NCBI RefSeq assembly: GCF_024807845.1
Contig: NZ_JANUEQ010000001.1
Coordinates: 496,001 to 560,000, forward strand
Reading direction: 5' to 3'
DNA: 64,000 bases
Source: Klebsiella sp. BIGb0407
GTDB taxonomy: Bacteria; Pseudomonadota; Gammaproteobacteria; Enterobacterales; Enterobacteriaceae
Shown here in pieces: positions 46,337-56,700 of this stretch. Each line of letters opens with the position of its first letter. Position 1 is the first letter of the stretch. The translations under genes and the position numbers were made by a program. A model generated the notes under the pieces. The model ran no database searches and was not told the origin of the DNA. It saw only the letters and a program-made list of their open reading frames with translations.

Positions 46337-46960
46337 ATGGATACCTTCACAACCCTGCTCGCTATCGCCGCTACGTTAGCGATTGGCGCAATCAGTCCTG
46401 GCCCGAGTTTTGTCTATGTCGCACAAAATGCGGTGGCACGATCTCGTAACCATGGCCTGGCCACTGCCATGGGCACAGGAGTTGGAGCGGCTATCTTTGC
46501 CTTACTGGCATTACTCGGCCTTCAAGCTTTTTTACTGGCCGTGCCGGTGGCTTATACTGCGCTGAAAATTGTTGGTGGAGTTTACTTGCTCTGGCTGGCC
46601 TATAAAATAATACGCCATTCCCGCGAGCCATTAAGCATGGGGAAAGTCAGTATTGGCGAAAAAAGCCTGCTTGCGACTTTTCGTGACGGGTTGTTCACTC
46701 AGCTAAGTAATCCAAAAACTGCGGTGGTCTTTGCCAGTATTTTTACCGCGCTGCTGCCACGCGAGATCCCCGCGTATTACTATATTGCGCTGCCACTGAT
46801 AAGTTTCATTATTGATGCTGGCTGGTATTCATTGGTGACTGTTGCGCTTTCGACCGAACGTTCACGCAATGTCTATATTCGTTTTAAAACGGTTATAGAC
46901 CGGGTGGCGGGCAGCGTTATGGGGCTACTCGGTTTGAAACTGATTTTTTCTTCACGCTAA
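46337..46960 (+). CDS. LysE/RhtB-family exporter
   Basis: 207 residues, six hydrophobic helices. The signature ATLAIGAISPGPSFVYVAQN and the mid-protein FRDGLFTQLSNPKTAVVFAS are typical of RhtB/LeuE-type amino-acid exporters. It lies 92 bp after the LysR gene, same strand, possibly co-regulated. Substrate unknown; it is distinct from the LysE paralogue at 11068. Confidence 0.9.
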   Translation: MDTFTTLLAIAATLAIGAISPGPSFVYVAQNAVARSRNHGLATAMGTGVGAAIFALLALLGLQAFLLAVPVAYTALKIVGGVYLLWLAYKIIRHSREPLSMGKVSIGEKSLLATFRDGLFTQLSNPKTAVVFASIFTALLPREIPAYYYIALPLISFIIDAGWYSLVTVALSTERSRNVYIRFKTVIDRVAGSVMGLLGLKLIFSSR

Positions 46961-47010
46961 CCAAAAATTGAGGCCACTTTTAGCTCAGGCTATTGTGGCC
47001 TTATTCATCG

Positions 47011-47199
47011 CTAGTGAATTCCCAGTTGACTGGCATACGAAATTTCTTCGCGCAGCTCCCGGTTGGTTAACTCCATTAAATCAGCAAACTCCAGCGTTAA
47101 TTGCTGAAGCTGGCTCAGATACTGAGCCGGAGTGAGTTTACTGTTTTCTCTTCTCAGGAATTCAATTGCTAGCGTGGCAGGTGTCATTCTGGCGTCCAT
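47011..47199 (-). CDS. Small protein of unknown function (62 residues)
   Basis: The preferred start is ATG 47199, six bases after GAGG; an adjacent ATG at 47202 and longer in-frame starts up to 47262 are less well placed. The product begins MDARMTPATLAIEFLRRENS and ends LREEISYASQLGIH; it is helical, charged and without membrane segments. Probably a conserved enterobacterial small protein, but I cannot name it. It lies 85 bp before dcp on the same strand only in the sense of shared orientation; dcp is transcribed toward it. Confidence 0.65.
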   Translation of the reverse strand: MDARMTPATLAIEFLRRENSKLTPAQYLSQLQQLTLEFADLMELTNRELREEISYASQLGIH

Positions 47200-47284
47200 C
47201 ATTATCCTCATCATCATTGTGCAACGATTCTCAGTATAGCGCGAAGATTCACACATGAACAAAAAACAACCATATTTAGCGTAA

Positions 47285-49330
47285 CTATTTTATCAGCCCA
47301 CGATTTTTAAGCATCGGTTCACGCAGCGGGGCATGCCCACGCCAGCTCTGGTATAAACACTCAAGGTCTTCACTATTACCCCGGGATAAAATAGCATCAC
47401 GAAAACGCTGACCATTAGCACGAGTTAACCCTCCCTGCTCGACAAACCATTGATAACCGTCATCAGCGAGCATTTGGGTCCAGATATAAGCGTAATAACC
47501 CGCAGCATAGCCGCCGCCAAAAATATGGGCAAAGTAGCTGCTGCGATAACGAGGTGGAACCGCTTTTAACCCGATATGCTCCTCGGCCAGTATCCTCTCT
47601 TCCAGCGTGACAATATCTTTAACAGTGGTTTCTTTGTCCAGACTGTGCCAGCGTAAATCTAGCAAAGCCGCTGATAGCAGTTCGGTCATATCATAACCTT
47701 TATTAAACTGCGCTGAACGGAATAGCTGTTCACGCAGCGTATCGGGCATAGGCTCATCCGTCTGATAATGACGAGCATAGTGAGCAAAAACCTCAGGCTG
47801 ACGAGCCCAGTGCTCGTTAATTTGCGAGGGGAATTCTACAAAATCGCGCGGAGTATTGGTGCCAGACAAGGCGGGGAACTGCTGGCTGGCAAATAAACCA
47901 TGCAATGTATGGCCAAACTCGTGAAACAGTGTCACGACATCATCCCAGGAGAGTAACGCGGGCTCACCGGACACCGGTTTGAGGTAATTGCATACATTAT
48001 AGATAACCGGTGAAGCGCTATGGAGCCGGGACTGATCGACAAAGTTGCCCATCCATGCACCACCAGACTTACTACTACGCGCAAAGAAGTCACCGTAAAA
48101 TAGTGCAATTCCCTGCCCGTCAGCATCAAAAATCTCCCAGACCCGGACATCGGGATGATAGACAGGAATATCAAAACGTTCGACAAATTGCAGGCCAAAT
48201 AGTTGACTTGCGGCCCAGAAAACCCCTTTTTGAAGCACATTACCTAACTCAAAATAGGGTTTGATTTGCCCCTCATCCAGCTGATATTTTTCCATTCTCA
48301 CTTTCTGGGCGAAAAACTGCCAGTCCCACGCAGCCAGTGAATATCCGCTATTCAGTTTATCCATAAGCTGCTGAATATCATGCTGCTCGTGCGTTGCTCT
48401 CTCTGTCGCCGCCGGTACGATATCACGCATAAACTGTAATGCCGCGGCAGGCGTTTTTGCCATCTGATCGGCGATTTTCCATGCTGCATAGTTTTCAAAA
48501 CCAAGTAGCGCCGCCTGTTCAGCCCGCAAAATCACCAGACGGGCAACGATAGACTGAGTATCAAAGGCATCCTTACGCTGAGTTCGATTCCAGCCAGCGA
48601 GGAATAGTTCTTCACGCGTTGCCCTGTGGGTTAACGTTTGCAGCGCGGGTTGCTGGGTAAAATTCAGCAAAGGAATAACCCATTTACCTTCCTGCCCACT
48701 CTCCTTTGCCGCCTGTGCTGCCGCAGCGATCTCACTGGCGGTAAACCCTTCAAGAAGGAGGACATCATCAACCACCAAAGCCGCTGCCTTATTTGCCGCG
48801 TGAAGTCGCTGATTAAACTGACTGGTTAACTGCGCAGCTTCTTTATTTAATGCCTTAATCTGTGTTTTATCGGCGTCAGTCAGGGTAGCTCCTGATAAGC
48901 TGAAACGCTGCCAGACAACCTCAACCAGCCTCAGTGATTCTTTATCCAGCTCAAGCTGTTGCCGGTGCTGGTAAACCTTATCCAGGCGCGCGAACAGACG
49001 TTCATTGAGGTGAATTTCATCATTTAATTCTGCCAGTTCACTGGAAAACTCTGCTTCCAATTGTTCGAGATTATCATTGGTATGGGCGGCAGACATGGCA
49101 TAGAAGATATTGCTGACCCGGCTGAGCATCACGCCACTCTGTTCAAGTGCCAGGAAGGTGTTATTAAAGGTTGGTTCAACGGGGTTATTCGCGATTTCGG
49201 CGATCTCAGCCCTTTTTATCCGTGTTGCCTCATCAAAAGCGGGTCGATAATGTTCCTCCTTCAGGGTATCAAAACAAGGTGCCTGGTAAGGCAGAAGACT
49301 TACCGTTAATAAAGGGTTTTCAGCAGACAT
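47285..49330 (-). CDS. dcp: Peptidyl-dipeptidase Dcp (M3 family)
   Basis: 681 residues, same as E. coli Dcp. The zinc-binding motif HEFGH lies in VVTLFHEFGHTLHGLFASQQ, with the third ligand Glu in the following helix region (FVEFPSQINEHW). It removes C-terminal dipeptides from oligopeptides in the cytosol or periplasm. No cleavable signal peptide is visible. Divergent from ydfG with 116 bp between starts, as in E. coli. Confidence 0.96.
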   Translation of the reverse strand: MSAENPLLTVSLLPYQAPCFDTLKEEHYRPAFDEATRIKRAEIAEIANNPVEPTFNNTFLALEQSGVMLSRVSNIFYAMSAAHTNDNLEQLEAEFSSELAELNDEIHLNERLFARLDKVYQHRQQLELDKESLRLVEVVWQRFSLSGATLTDADKTQIKALNKEAAQLTSQFNQRLHAANKAAALVVDDVLLLEGFTASEIAAAAQAAKESGQEGKWVIPLLNFTQQPALQTLTHRATREELFLAGWNRTQRKDAFDTQSIVARLVILRAEQAALLGFENYAAWKIADQMAKTPAAALQFMRDIVPAATERATHEQHDIQQLMDKLNSGYSLAAWDWQFFAQKVRMEKYQLDEGQIKPYFELGNVLQKGVFWAASQLFGLQFVERFDIPVYHPDVRVWEIFDADGQGIALFYGDFFARSSKSGGAWMGNFVDQSRLHSASPVIYNVCNYLKPVSGEPALLSWDDVVTLFHEFGHTLHGLFASQQFPALSGTNTPRDFVEFPSQINEHWARQPEVFAHYARHYQTDEPMPDTLREQLFRSAQFNKGYDMTELLSAALLDLRWHSLDKETTVKDIVTLEERILAEEHIGLKAVPPRYRSSYFAHIFGGGYAAGYYAYIWTQMLADDGYQWFVEQGGLTRANGQRFRDAILSRGNSEDLECLYQSWRGHAPLREPMLKNRGLIK

Positions 49331-49446
49331 TGTTCACTCCCTGGAAATAGGTATCACAAATAATTCGATGAAGGGTAAAAAGATTGCCCGAACAGATTAC
49401 CGTGCTAAGGTATTTACATACAATAAAAGTACAAAGGAAAATGGTG

Positions 49447-50196
49447 ATGATTATATTAGTTACGGGAGCAACGGCAGGATTTGGTGAGAGTATTACCCGT
49501 CGTTTTGTGAATAATGGGCATAAAGTCATTGCTACGGGTCGCCGCGAGGAAAGGCTGCAAGAGTTGAAGCACGAATTAGGTGATGCCGTCCTGACCCTTG
49601 CCCTTGATGTACGCGACCGTGCCGGAATAGAAAAAGCACTGGGCGAACTGCCAGCAGAGTGGCGTAATATCGATGTACTGGTCAATAATGCGGGCCTGGC
49701 GTTAGGTTTAGAACCGGCACACAGAGCCAGTCTCGATGACTGGGAAACCATGATCGACACCAACAATAAAGGCCTGGTCTATATGACCCATGCGGTGTTA
49801 CCGGGCATGGTTGAACGTAATAGTGGCCATATTATTAATATTGGCTCTACCGCAGGCCGCTGGCCTTATGCAGGAGGCAACGTTTACGGTGCAACAAAAG
49901 CCTTTGTGCGTCAGTTCAGCCTTAATCTGCGCGCAGATCTGCAAAAAACCCCGGTACGTGTTACAGATATTGAACCCGGTTTAGTGGGCGGAACAGAGTT
50001 CTCTAATGTGCGTTTTAAAGGTGATGATGCGAAAGCAGAACTGGCCTATGAAAATGCCAACGCATTAACCCCGGAAGATGTCACAGAGGCCGTTTGGTGG
50101 GTGGCGAACTTACCAAAGCACGTCAATATTAATACGCTGGAAATGATGCCAGTGAGTCAGAGTTTTGCCGGGTTAAGCGTCAACCGCAACAGCTGA
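49447..50196 (+). CDS. ydfG: NADP-dependent 3-hydroxy acid dehydrogenase YdfG (SDR)
   Basis: 249 residues from ATG 49447, with AAAGGA seven bases before; the frame opens at 49384 but YdfG begins MIILVTGATAGFGESITRRF. Short-chain dehydrogenase: cofactor loop TGATAGFG, NNAG, catalytic Ser in INIGSTAGRWPYAGG and Tyr/Lys in VYGATKAFV. Known E. coli enzyme oxidises L-allo-threonine, L-serine and 3-hydroxypropionate (malonic semialdehyde reduction in reverse). Cytosolic. Confidence 0.95.
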   Translation: MIILVTGATAGFGESITRRFVNNGHKVIATGRREERLQELKHELGDAVLTLALDVRDRAGIEKALGELPAEWRNIDVLVNNAGLALGLEPAHRASLDDWETMIDTNNKGLVYMTHAVLPGMVERNSGHIINIGSTAGRWPYAGGNVYGATKAFVRQFSLNLRADLQKTPVRVTDIEPGLVGGTEFSNVRFKGDDAKAELAYENANALTPEDVTEAVWWVANLPKHVNINTLEMMPVSQSFAGLSVNRNS

Positions 50197-50273
50197 TCGA
50201 CAAGCGAGACTATTTCCTGGGAGTGGCTCCTGCTGGTGACCACTCTCTTTCCTCGGTCTCAAAATATTAAACT

Positions 50274-50792
50274 TTATTTTTCAGGCTGCCCCTGCCTTCG
50301 TCCGCTAATCCATTCCTGAACTTCAATCGCGAAAGTATCGGGCGCTTTACGATGGATTTTTCGTGCCAGATCTAAGATAGTGTGACGGGATAACTCTTCT
50401 TCCATTCTTCTCTGGGCACTATCCATCACGCCCCGAATACCACAAATCCCTTCGCAGGCCCAGGCAGGCGGTGTTTCATCGAAAACGGCCATTCTCTGCC
50501 GGATCTCTTTACATTCAAACATGGATTTAGGGCCATCAATGGCCTTCACAATGTCCAGGACAGAAATTAACTCCGCAGCCCTTGCCAGCCGGAAACCGCC
50601 ACCTTTTCCCTCGGTGCTCACAACTAAACCTGCCCGGGAGAACTTGGTGAAAATTTTTGCCAGGTAATCATAGGGAATACCTTGTAATTCGGCGAGTTCG
50701 CGAACATTCATGTCATGTAAATCACCTTTTCCATCAACCATGCACACCAGACTATGTATGCCATATTCCACGCCTGAACTGTAAAATGCCAT
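50274..50792 (-). CDS. Rrf2-family regulator with possible Fe-S cluster
   Basis: 172 residues. Winged helix-turn-helix in the first 80 residues (MNVRELAELQGIPYDYLAKI, STEGKGGGFRLAR). Three cysteines (Cys94, Cys113, Cys117; pattern FECKEI ... ACEGICGIRG) lie where NsrR/IscR/RsrR hold a cluster, so a [2Fe-2S] or [4Fe-4S] sensor is plausible. The C-terminal tail is longer than in IscR. Divergent from a flavin-dependent NADH dehydrogenase-like gene, which it probably regulates according to redox or nitric-oxide status. Confidence 0.88.
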   Translation of the reverse strand: MAFYSSGVEYGIHSLVCMVDGKGDLHDMNVRELAELQGIPYDYLAKIFTKFSRAGLVVSTEGKGGGFRLARAAELISVLDIVKAIDGPKSMFECKEIRQRMAVFDETPPAWACEGICGIRGVMDSAQRRMEEELSRHTILDLARKIHRKAPDTFAIEVQEWISGRRQGQPEK

Positions 50793-51013
50793 ACAAAACT
50801 CCGCTGTTACAAGTCGTAGTCATTATACATGTTTTTAGGATCCACAGAATGCATACAAAATACTAAATAAAAATCTCATTATTTTTCATGATATTAATAA
50901 ACCACATTAGAATACCACCCCGTTAACTCCGAAAGATCTTGTCTGAGTTAAGTGCGACAAGTATAGTCGTAGTTAATCCAGAGCCATGGCACGAAAATTA
51001 ACAAGGTGAGAAA

Positions 51014-52216
51014 ATGAAACAACGTATACTGATTGTCGGAAGCGGTTTTGCAGGCATGTGGTCAGCTCTCAGCGCCGCCAGACTGGCTGATTTAAACCAG
51101 CGTGATGATATCGATATTACCGTATTGGCTCCCCAACCCGAGCTACGCGTGCGGCCACGATTTTATGAAGAAAATGTCGCATCATTAGTTTCACCCCTTG
51201 AAGATTTGTTTGCCGTTGCAGGCATTAATTTCATTGCAGGAACAGTTGAATCTATTGATTCAAATAACAAAAAAGTTATCTATCATGACAAGTCAAAGAA
51301 ACTAGCCACGCTTACCTATGAAAGCTTAGTGCTTGCTACGGGGAGCAATACCCGACGCCCTCAGATACCAGGATGTGATAAATTTACCTTCGATATCGAT
51401 CAACTTGAATCAGCAAAAGTATTCGAAAATCATCTTCAGAATTTGTCACAGCAACAGTCATCTGCCGCGCGTAATACGGTCGTTATTTGTGGCGGAGGAT
51501 TTACTGGAATTGAACTGGCTACCGAGTTGCCATCTCGATTAACGCGTCTATTAGGTGAAAAAACTAAGACTAAAGTTATCGTAGTTGAACGAGGAGACGT
51601 TATCGGGGGACGCTATAGCGATGCGTTGCGCACGGTTATTGAACAAGCGTCACAAGAATTAGGCGTTGAGTGGAAATTAAATACCGAAGTCAGCGCGATT
51701 GATGCTTCTGGCGTAACCTTGAAGGACGGCAGCCATATACCCTCTTTAACCGTGGTCTGGACCGCTGGCGTTCAGGCAAACCGGTTAACTCAACAACTCA
51801 ACGTCGAGCGAGATAGCCAAGGACGTTTATATGTTGACGAAAATTTGCAAGTTATTGGGTTACCCGATGTGTATGCAACGGGGGACGTTGCTCATGCGAA
51901 GACCGATTCACTTGGAAATACCGCGCTGATGACCTGTCAGCATGCTATCCAGCTGGGTAAATTTGCGGGTCACAATGTCGCCGCGAGTTTAATCAATATC
52001 CGTCCATTACCCTATCGACAAGAAAACTATGTCACCTGTCTTGATCTCGGAGCCTGGGGAGCGGTTTATACCGAAGGATGGGAACAGCAAGTAAAATATG
52101 TGGGTGAAGAGGGAAAAAAAATCAAAATTTCTATTACCAATGAATTAATTTATCCACCAAAAGCTGACCGTGAAAGTGCATTTGCGGCTGCGGATCCACT
52201 CGCTTTATTTGTTTAA
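51014..52216 (+). CDS. FAD-dependent NAD(P)H oxidoreductase, NDH-2-like
   Basis: 400 residues. FAD-binding GxGxxG at the N-terminus (ILIVGSGFAGMWSALSAARL), the NAD-binding GGGFTGIELATELPSRL in mid-protein and the second FAD motif VYATGDVAH. Resembles type II NADH dehydrogenases and related pyridine-nucleotide oxidoreductases; there is no clear C-terminal membrane helix, so it may be soluble or peripheral. AAGGTGAG precedes the ATG. It is divergent from the Rrf2 gene; the 221-bp gap contains AGTCGTAGT twice (50812-50820 and 50965-50973). Confidence 0.85.
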   Translation: MKQRILIVGSGFAGMWSALSAARLADLNQRDDIDITVLAPQPELRVRPRFYEENVASLVSPLEDLFAVAGINFIAGTVESIDSNNKKVIYHDKSKKLATLTYESLVLATGSNTRRPQIPGCDKFTFDIDQLESAKVFENHLQNLSQQQSSAARNTVVICGGGFTGIELATELPSRLTRLLGEKTKTKVIVVERGDVIGGRYSDALRTVIEQASQELGVEWKLNTEVSAIDASGVTLKDGSHIPSLTVVWTAGVQANRLTQQLNVERDSQGRLYVDENLQVIGLPDVYATGDVAHAKTDSLGNTALMTCQHAIQLGKFAGHNVAASLINIRPLPYRQENYVTCLDLGAWGAVYTEGWEQQVKYVGEEGKKIKISITNELIYPPKADRESAFAAADPLALFV

Positions 52217-52305
52217 TACTCACCCCTTCTATTCGTTGTTACAAACAGGGACAGTTAGCTTTACTGGCCCTGTGATCGAAGAATAAGCAGTACCGGCTCC
52301 GTGAA

Positions 52306-52632
52306 TCATGATTTACCCCAGCCAGCAACAATAATCAGCATACCGCAGCAGGCTATCGCCGCCCCACTCCAGTCATAAACGCTAAGTTTTACCCCCTCGA
52401 CAAAACGTAGCCATAACAACGCGGTTATCACATATACTCCGCCGTAAGCTGCATATACCCGTCCGCTAGCGGCAGGATGCAGGGTCAGTAACCAGACAAA
52501 AAAAACTAAAGAAAGAGCTGCAGGAACTAAGAGCCATGGCGATCCATCACGTTTGAGCCACAACCAGGGAAGGAAACAGCCAATAATCTCCGCTAAAGCG
52601 GTTACAAAAAAAAGCAACGTTGTTTTGATCAT
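52306..52632 (-). CDS. ynfA: YnfA family inner-membrane protein (UPF0060)
   Basis: 108 residues, four transmembrane helices ([71 protein letters not shown]). Same length and pattern as E. coli YnfA, a small-multidrug-resistance-like protein. Divergent from ynfB with 106 bp between starts, as in E. coli. Confidence 0.93.
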   Translation of the reverse strand: MIKTTLLFFVTALAEIIGCFLPWLWLKRDGSPWLLVPAALSLVFFVWLLTLHPAASGRVYAAYGGVYVITALLWLRFVEGVKLSVYDWSGAAIACCGMLIIVAGWGKS

Positions 52633-52738
52633 AGTGTCAGAATAGTCGGATTATCAGGACTGGATGCGGCGAGCATAGGCGCACGCATCTCGCAGTGATA
52701 TAATATTCAGAAGTGTTACACCTTAAAAGGAAACGGTT

Positions 52739-53083
52739 ATGAAGACAAGCCTTCTCAAACCTTTAGCGAATATCAGTCTGGCTCTGGTCTTAAGTGCTTT
52801 CGCATTCACACAGGCAGCGCATGCAGAAACCAGCAAACTCATCATTGAGTCCGGTGACAGCGCGCAAAGTAAGCAGCAAGCGGCGATGGAAAAAGAGCAG
52901 TGGAATGATACTCGCTCACTGCGCAGCAAAGTGAATAATCGGGTTGAAAAGGACTTTGATAAAGACACCCATGCTGTCGACTTACGCGATAAATGTATGG
53001 AAAGCGTCGATATCAATGTTTACTGGGAGCCCAATACCCAGCGTTGTCTGGATCGCCGCAATGGCCGTGTAGCTAAGCCGTAA
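52739..53083 (+). CDS. ynfB: YnfB family periplasmic protein (UPF0482)
   Basis: 114 residues with signal peptide ([19 protein letters not shown]). The mature part is charged and contains two late cysteines ([14 protein letters not shown]) that may form a disulphide. Matches E. coli YnfB in size and context (ynfA-ynfB-speG). Function unknown. AAAGGAAA precedes the ATG. Confidence 0.9.
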   Translation: MKTSLLKPLANISLALVLSAFAFTQAAHAETSKLIIESGDSAQSKQQAAMEKEQWNDTRSLRSKVNNRVEKDFDKDTHAVDLRDKCMESVDINVYWEPNTQRCLDRRNGRVAKP

Positions 53084-53102
53084 CTCAATACCCCTCTTCT
53101 AT

Positions 53103-53131
53103 AACAAGCTCCTGCTAATCAGGAGCTTGTT
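53103..53131 (+). terminator. Hairpin between ynfB and speG
   Basis: AACAAGCTCCTG (53103-53114) pairs perfectly over 12 bp with CAGGAGCTTGTT (53120-53131), five-base loop. No T-tract; ends 18 bp before the speG ATG, so it could also affect speG translation. Confidence 0.6.
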
Positions 53132-53149
53132 CAATTCTCAAGGTTTCCA

Positions 53150-53710
53150 ATGAGCAGTGATTTAACCATTAAACTTCGACCACTGGAACGCGAAGATTTG
53201 CGTTTTGTTCATCAGCTCGATAATAACGCCAGCGTGATGCGTTATTGGTTTGAAGAACCCTATGAAGCCTTTGTCGAACTTTCTGATTTATATGATAAAC
53301 ACATCCACGATCAGAGCGAACGTCGCTTTGTCATTGAATATAATGGTGATAAAGCAGGCCTGGTTGAACTGGTAGAGATAAACCATATTCATCGTCGGGC
53401 AGAGTTTCAAATCATCATTTCACCGGAGTATCAGGGTAAAGGCCTGGCATCCCGAGCCGCTCGCCTTGCAATGGATTATGGTTTCAGTGTTCTCAATCTT
53501 TATAAACTTTACCTGATAGTGGATAAAGAAAACGAAAAAGCCGTTCATATCTATAAGAAGTTAGGTTTTATCACCGAAGGTGAACTGGTTGACGAATTTT
53601 TTATCAATGGTCAATACCGGACGACGATCAGGATGTGTATTTTTCAGCATCAATTTCTGGAACAACATAAGAAACAGGAACAGAATATCTTGCAGTCAAC
53701 AGCCCAGTAG
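53150..53710 (+). CDS. speG: Spermidine N1-acetyltransferase SpeG
   Basis: 186 residues, same as E. coli SpeG. GNAT fold with acetyl-CoA loop [20 protein letters not shown]. The allosteric polyamine-binding N-terminal region [20 protein letters not shown] and [15 protein letters not shown], and the catalytic tyrosine region [20 protein letters not shown], are conserved. It acetylates spermidine and spermine to limit polyamine toxicity. In E. coli ynfC and ynfD follow; here a convergent giant gene does. Confidence 0.95.
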   Translation: MSSDLTIKLRPLEREDLRFVHQLDNNASVMRYWFEEPYEAFVELSDLYDKHIHDQSERRFVIEYNGDKAGLVELVEINHIHRRAEFQIIISPEYQGKGLASRAARLAMDYGFSVLNLYKLYLIVDKENEKAVHIYKKLGFITEGELVDEFFINGQYRTTIRMCIFQHQFLEQHKKQEQNILQSTAQ

Positions 53711-53748
53711 TTATTACTGGGTTACTCTTGAAAAATACATTGATGATA

Positions 53749-56700
53749 TTAGTCGCTGTAATCAGTTTCTCCAAAGCTATAACTAATCCGTACATAAACC
53801 ACCTCTTTTTCCTCGTTATTTGGGTTAAAGATCTCTTCTGGATGAATAAAAGTCAAACTATCGAAAACGCCCTCAAAACGCATAATAATATTACTACAGC
53901 CATTATTCTTTAAAATAGTATTTAACTTAATATTGGTGATAGGATTAAGAACAGAGCCAGATCGTTCCCGAACCAAGTCATATAAGTAAACATTACCATC
54001 CTCAAATGATAAAGCAATTATTGCATTCAATATTGAGAAAGCCACTGCATTGATTTTTTGATTAACCACCCCACTTTCAGGCCTATGGAGTAAAGTAGCC
54101 AATGCTCTCTTTTGGTCATAAAGCAGAATTTCAGATTTCCATTCATGATGAAAACCCAGAAAACGCTGATCCTGACTAATAAATTCTGGGAAATAGCGTT
54201 CCGGAGGAGCCCATAGTAATTTGTTCCCATCGCATTGAAACCATACATTTCCTTTAGGGCAATAAATTTCTCCAGCATCAGTTAAAATTAATAAAGAATA
54301 GTCACCACTGAAATCATTCGCTAATTTAGTAGAATATTTTACTTTTATGATGTCTCCAGCGTTTACTGTACGAATAAGACTCTCCTCCTGCAAATTATAA
54401 ATTAGTGCATGACGAAAATTATCAAAAGTCACAAACCACTTACCATCAGGTGACATAATAATATGTTCGATTACAGCATCCAAAGAATAACGTTCAGTTT
54501 TAACCTCACCAATAATTGGATCGATAATTATTATATTCCCATTTTTTATATCTACAGTTATTGTTGGATGAACATCTTTTTCATACATAAACTGTGTTGA
54601 CGAAGGATACAGAGGCATTTTAGTTCGAGGAAACCATTCCATGGTAACATTATCAGAACTCAGGGGCTTTGTGTAAAAATAGTTTTCGGCACGATGTAGT
54701 ATTAGATAATTTTCTTTCTGGTCATCATTTACCCATGCAGCATCATAGTCTGCATATTTGTTGTTCATTAGAAAATTATCATTATAAGTTAAGTATTTAT
54801 GAGTCCTGACGTCTTGAATATATGCCTTATATACTTCCTTCACGTTAGAAAAATCAAAGGATTCTGAGTTGTCAAATAAAAAATTCAACTGACGCTGCCA
54901 TGTCATCCATAGAGCCATCGCTGGATATTTCTTCTGAAAAATTCGCGTATCATGATGGAGTTCCCATGAATAAACCTGCACTAAAGGCATCAGCAATGTA
55001 TCCAGTCGTTCTATGGGATTAAGTCGTTTCAGAAAAGCAGCCTGTCTCAGTTTGATAATTAATTCATTTTCAAGATCCTTACTTTCCATATTAATAATTT
55101 CAGCCATCTTTGGAAATTTTCTCACTGAAAAAATATGACTGATGAGTTTGTCATAAGGTGAGATGTTTTCACCATCAGAGACATCTTGTGGTTGATTAGT
55201 GGGAAATAGTTCAAAACTTTCAGTAAATAGATCATAAAATATTTTATAGGCCATAACACCACCAGGGCCATTACATTTTAAGTATATTTTACCTTTAGCA
55301 GAGAAATCTAAAGAATAATAATAACCCAGAATCTTTAACTTGATATCAGAATAAGAGGAAATAGCGCCACTTAACAAAAGTGTAGGGAATTTTTTTAGTC
55401 TATCACCATAAACGCAATTTTGGTTAACAAAACTCTCCAGACGGCTACCAGCATGTGATGAACTTTTTTTAAGATAGGGTTTTACAGGACGAATATCATT
55501 TATTGAAGAGTGCCAACCAACAATAAAATAGGGTGCCTCATATTTATTTGGTTTTACAAAAAACTGATTTTTAATCGTTGTCACACCAAGTTCAAAAATC
55601 TTCCTGTCCCAATTCATGAATAATTTTCCAGATAAAAAATACAGTTCCTTACTTTTCTGGGCAAGAATAGCTTTGGTTAATGAAGAGTTTATATCTAATG
55701 AATAATTACTGTTAAAAACTGCAGGTGTTGTATTATTATTTAATAAATCCGCATAAATAATTAAGCTGTGTTTATCATTTTTTTTTATGCTATACAGAGA
55801 TTCTTCTTGATATGTTAACCTTATATCTGTTCTATCACCTTCATACAGAGGACGTAACGTTTTATTTTCTGGGTAGAATAAATAATAAATATCATTTATT
55901 TTAAAAATACTCAATAATCTTTCCGGTGAAACACCATTTTCAGAAAATAAACACTGATAATCAGGATAAGAAATAATAGAAATAAACGACGAAGTTGTAT
56001 CCATATCAAAGGTAACCTCATGTCCATTTAGTGTATCCCTGCTACCTGATGAGGTTAATATTTTAGAATAAGATGCTAATGATGCCCAAGGGGTAATTTT
56101 ATAACCTTGCAGATAACTCCCCTCTAAAATACATTGAAAAATAACGCCCTTAAATTCATCTTCGCCCAGCATTACATAGAGAGGCTCACCCTTTTCTGTT
56201 ATCTCTTCTGTCAGCCCTAGTAACAGGTTAACTTCTTTTCTATTTGAATAATAAGCATAATAATCACCAATATAATAAGAAATGCCATACAGACCCGGGG
56301 GAAAAGTGACATTTCCACTACTGTTATAATAATTGGAGGATTTTAATCTTCCTGAAGGCTTAGAGAGTTTGACAGCCACTTTTTTTGACGAGTCCAATAT
56401 TGATTTGGCCCGAACACTGAACTCTGCTATTGTTGATAATTGCTTGATGGTAGCGAAAGAAAGTCTGATTAACTCTCCCTTAAAAATAGTCATAACGGTA
56501 TTATCTACCATTTTTAATATTTCATTCATGAGACCGACACCAGGATCAAAAATACCAAGAGCATTCTTAAGGAGTTCAAAAGATGAGATCTTTAACATAG
56601 TCTGTTCATTTAATATAGTATTATAAATACTAAAATCATTTATCAACTTCCCCCATAATATATTACCATTTTGTTTAAAAACTTTACTTTTATCTATCAT

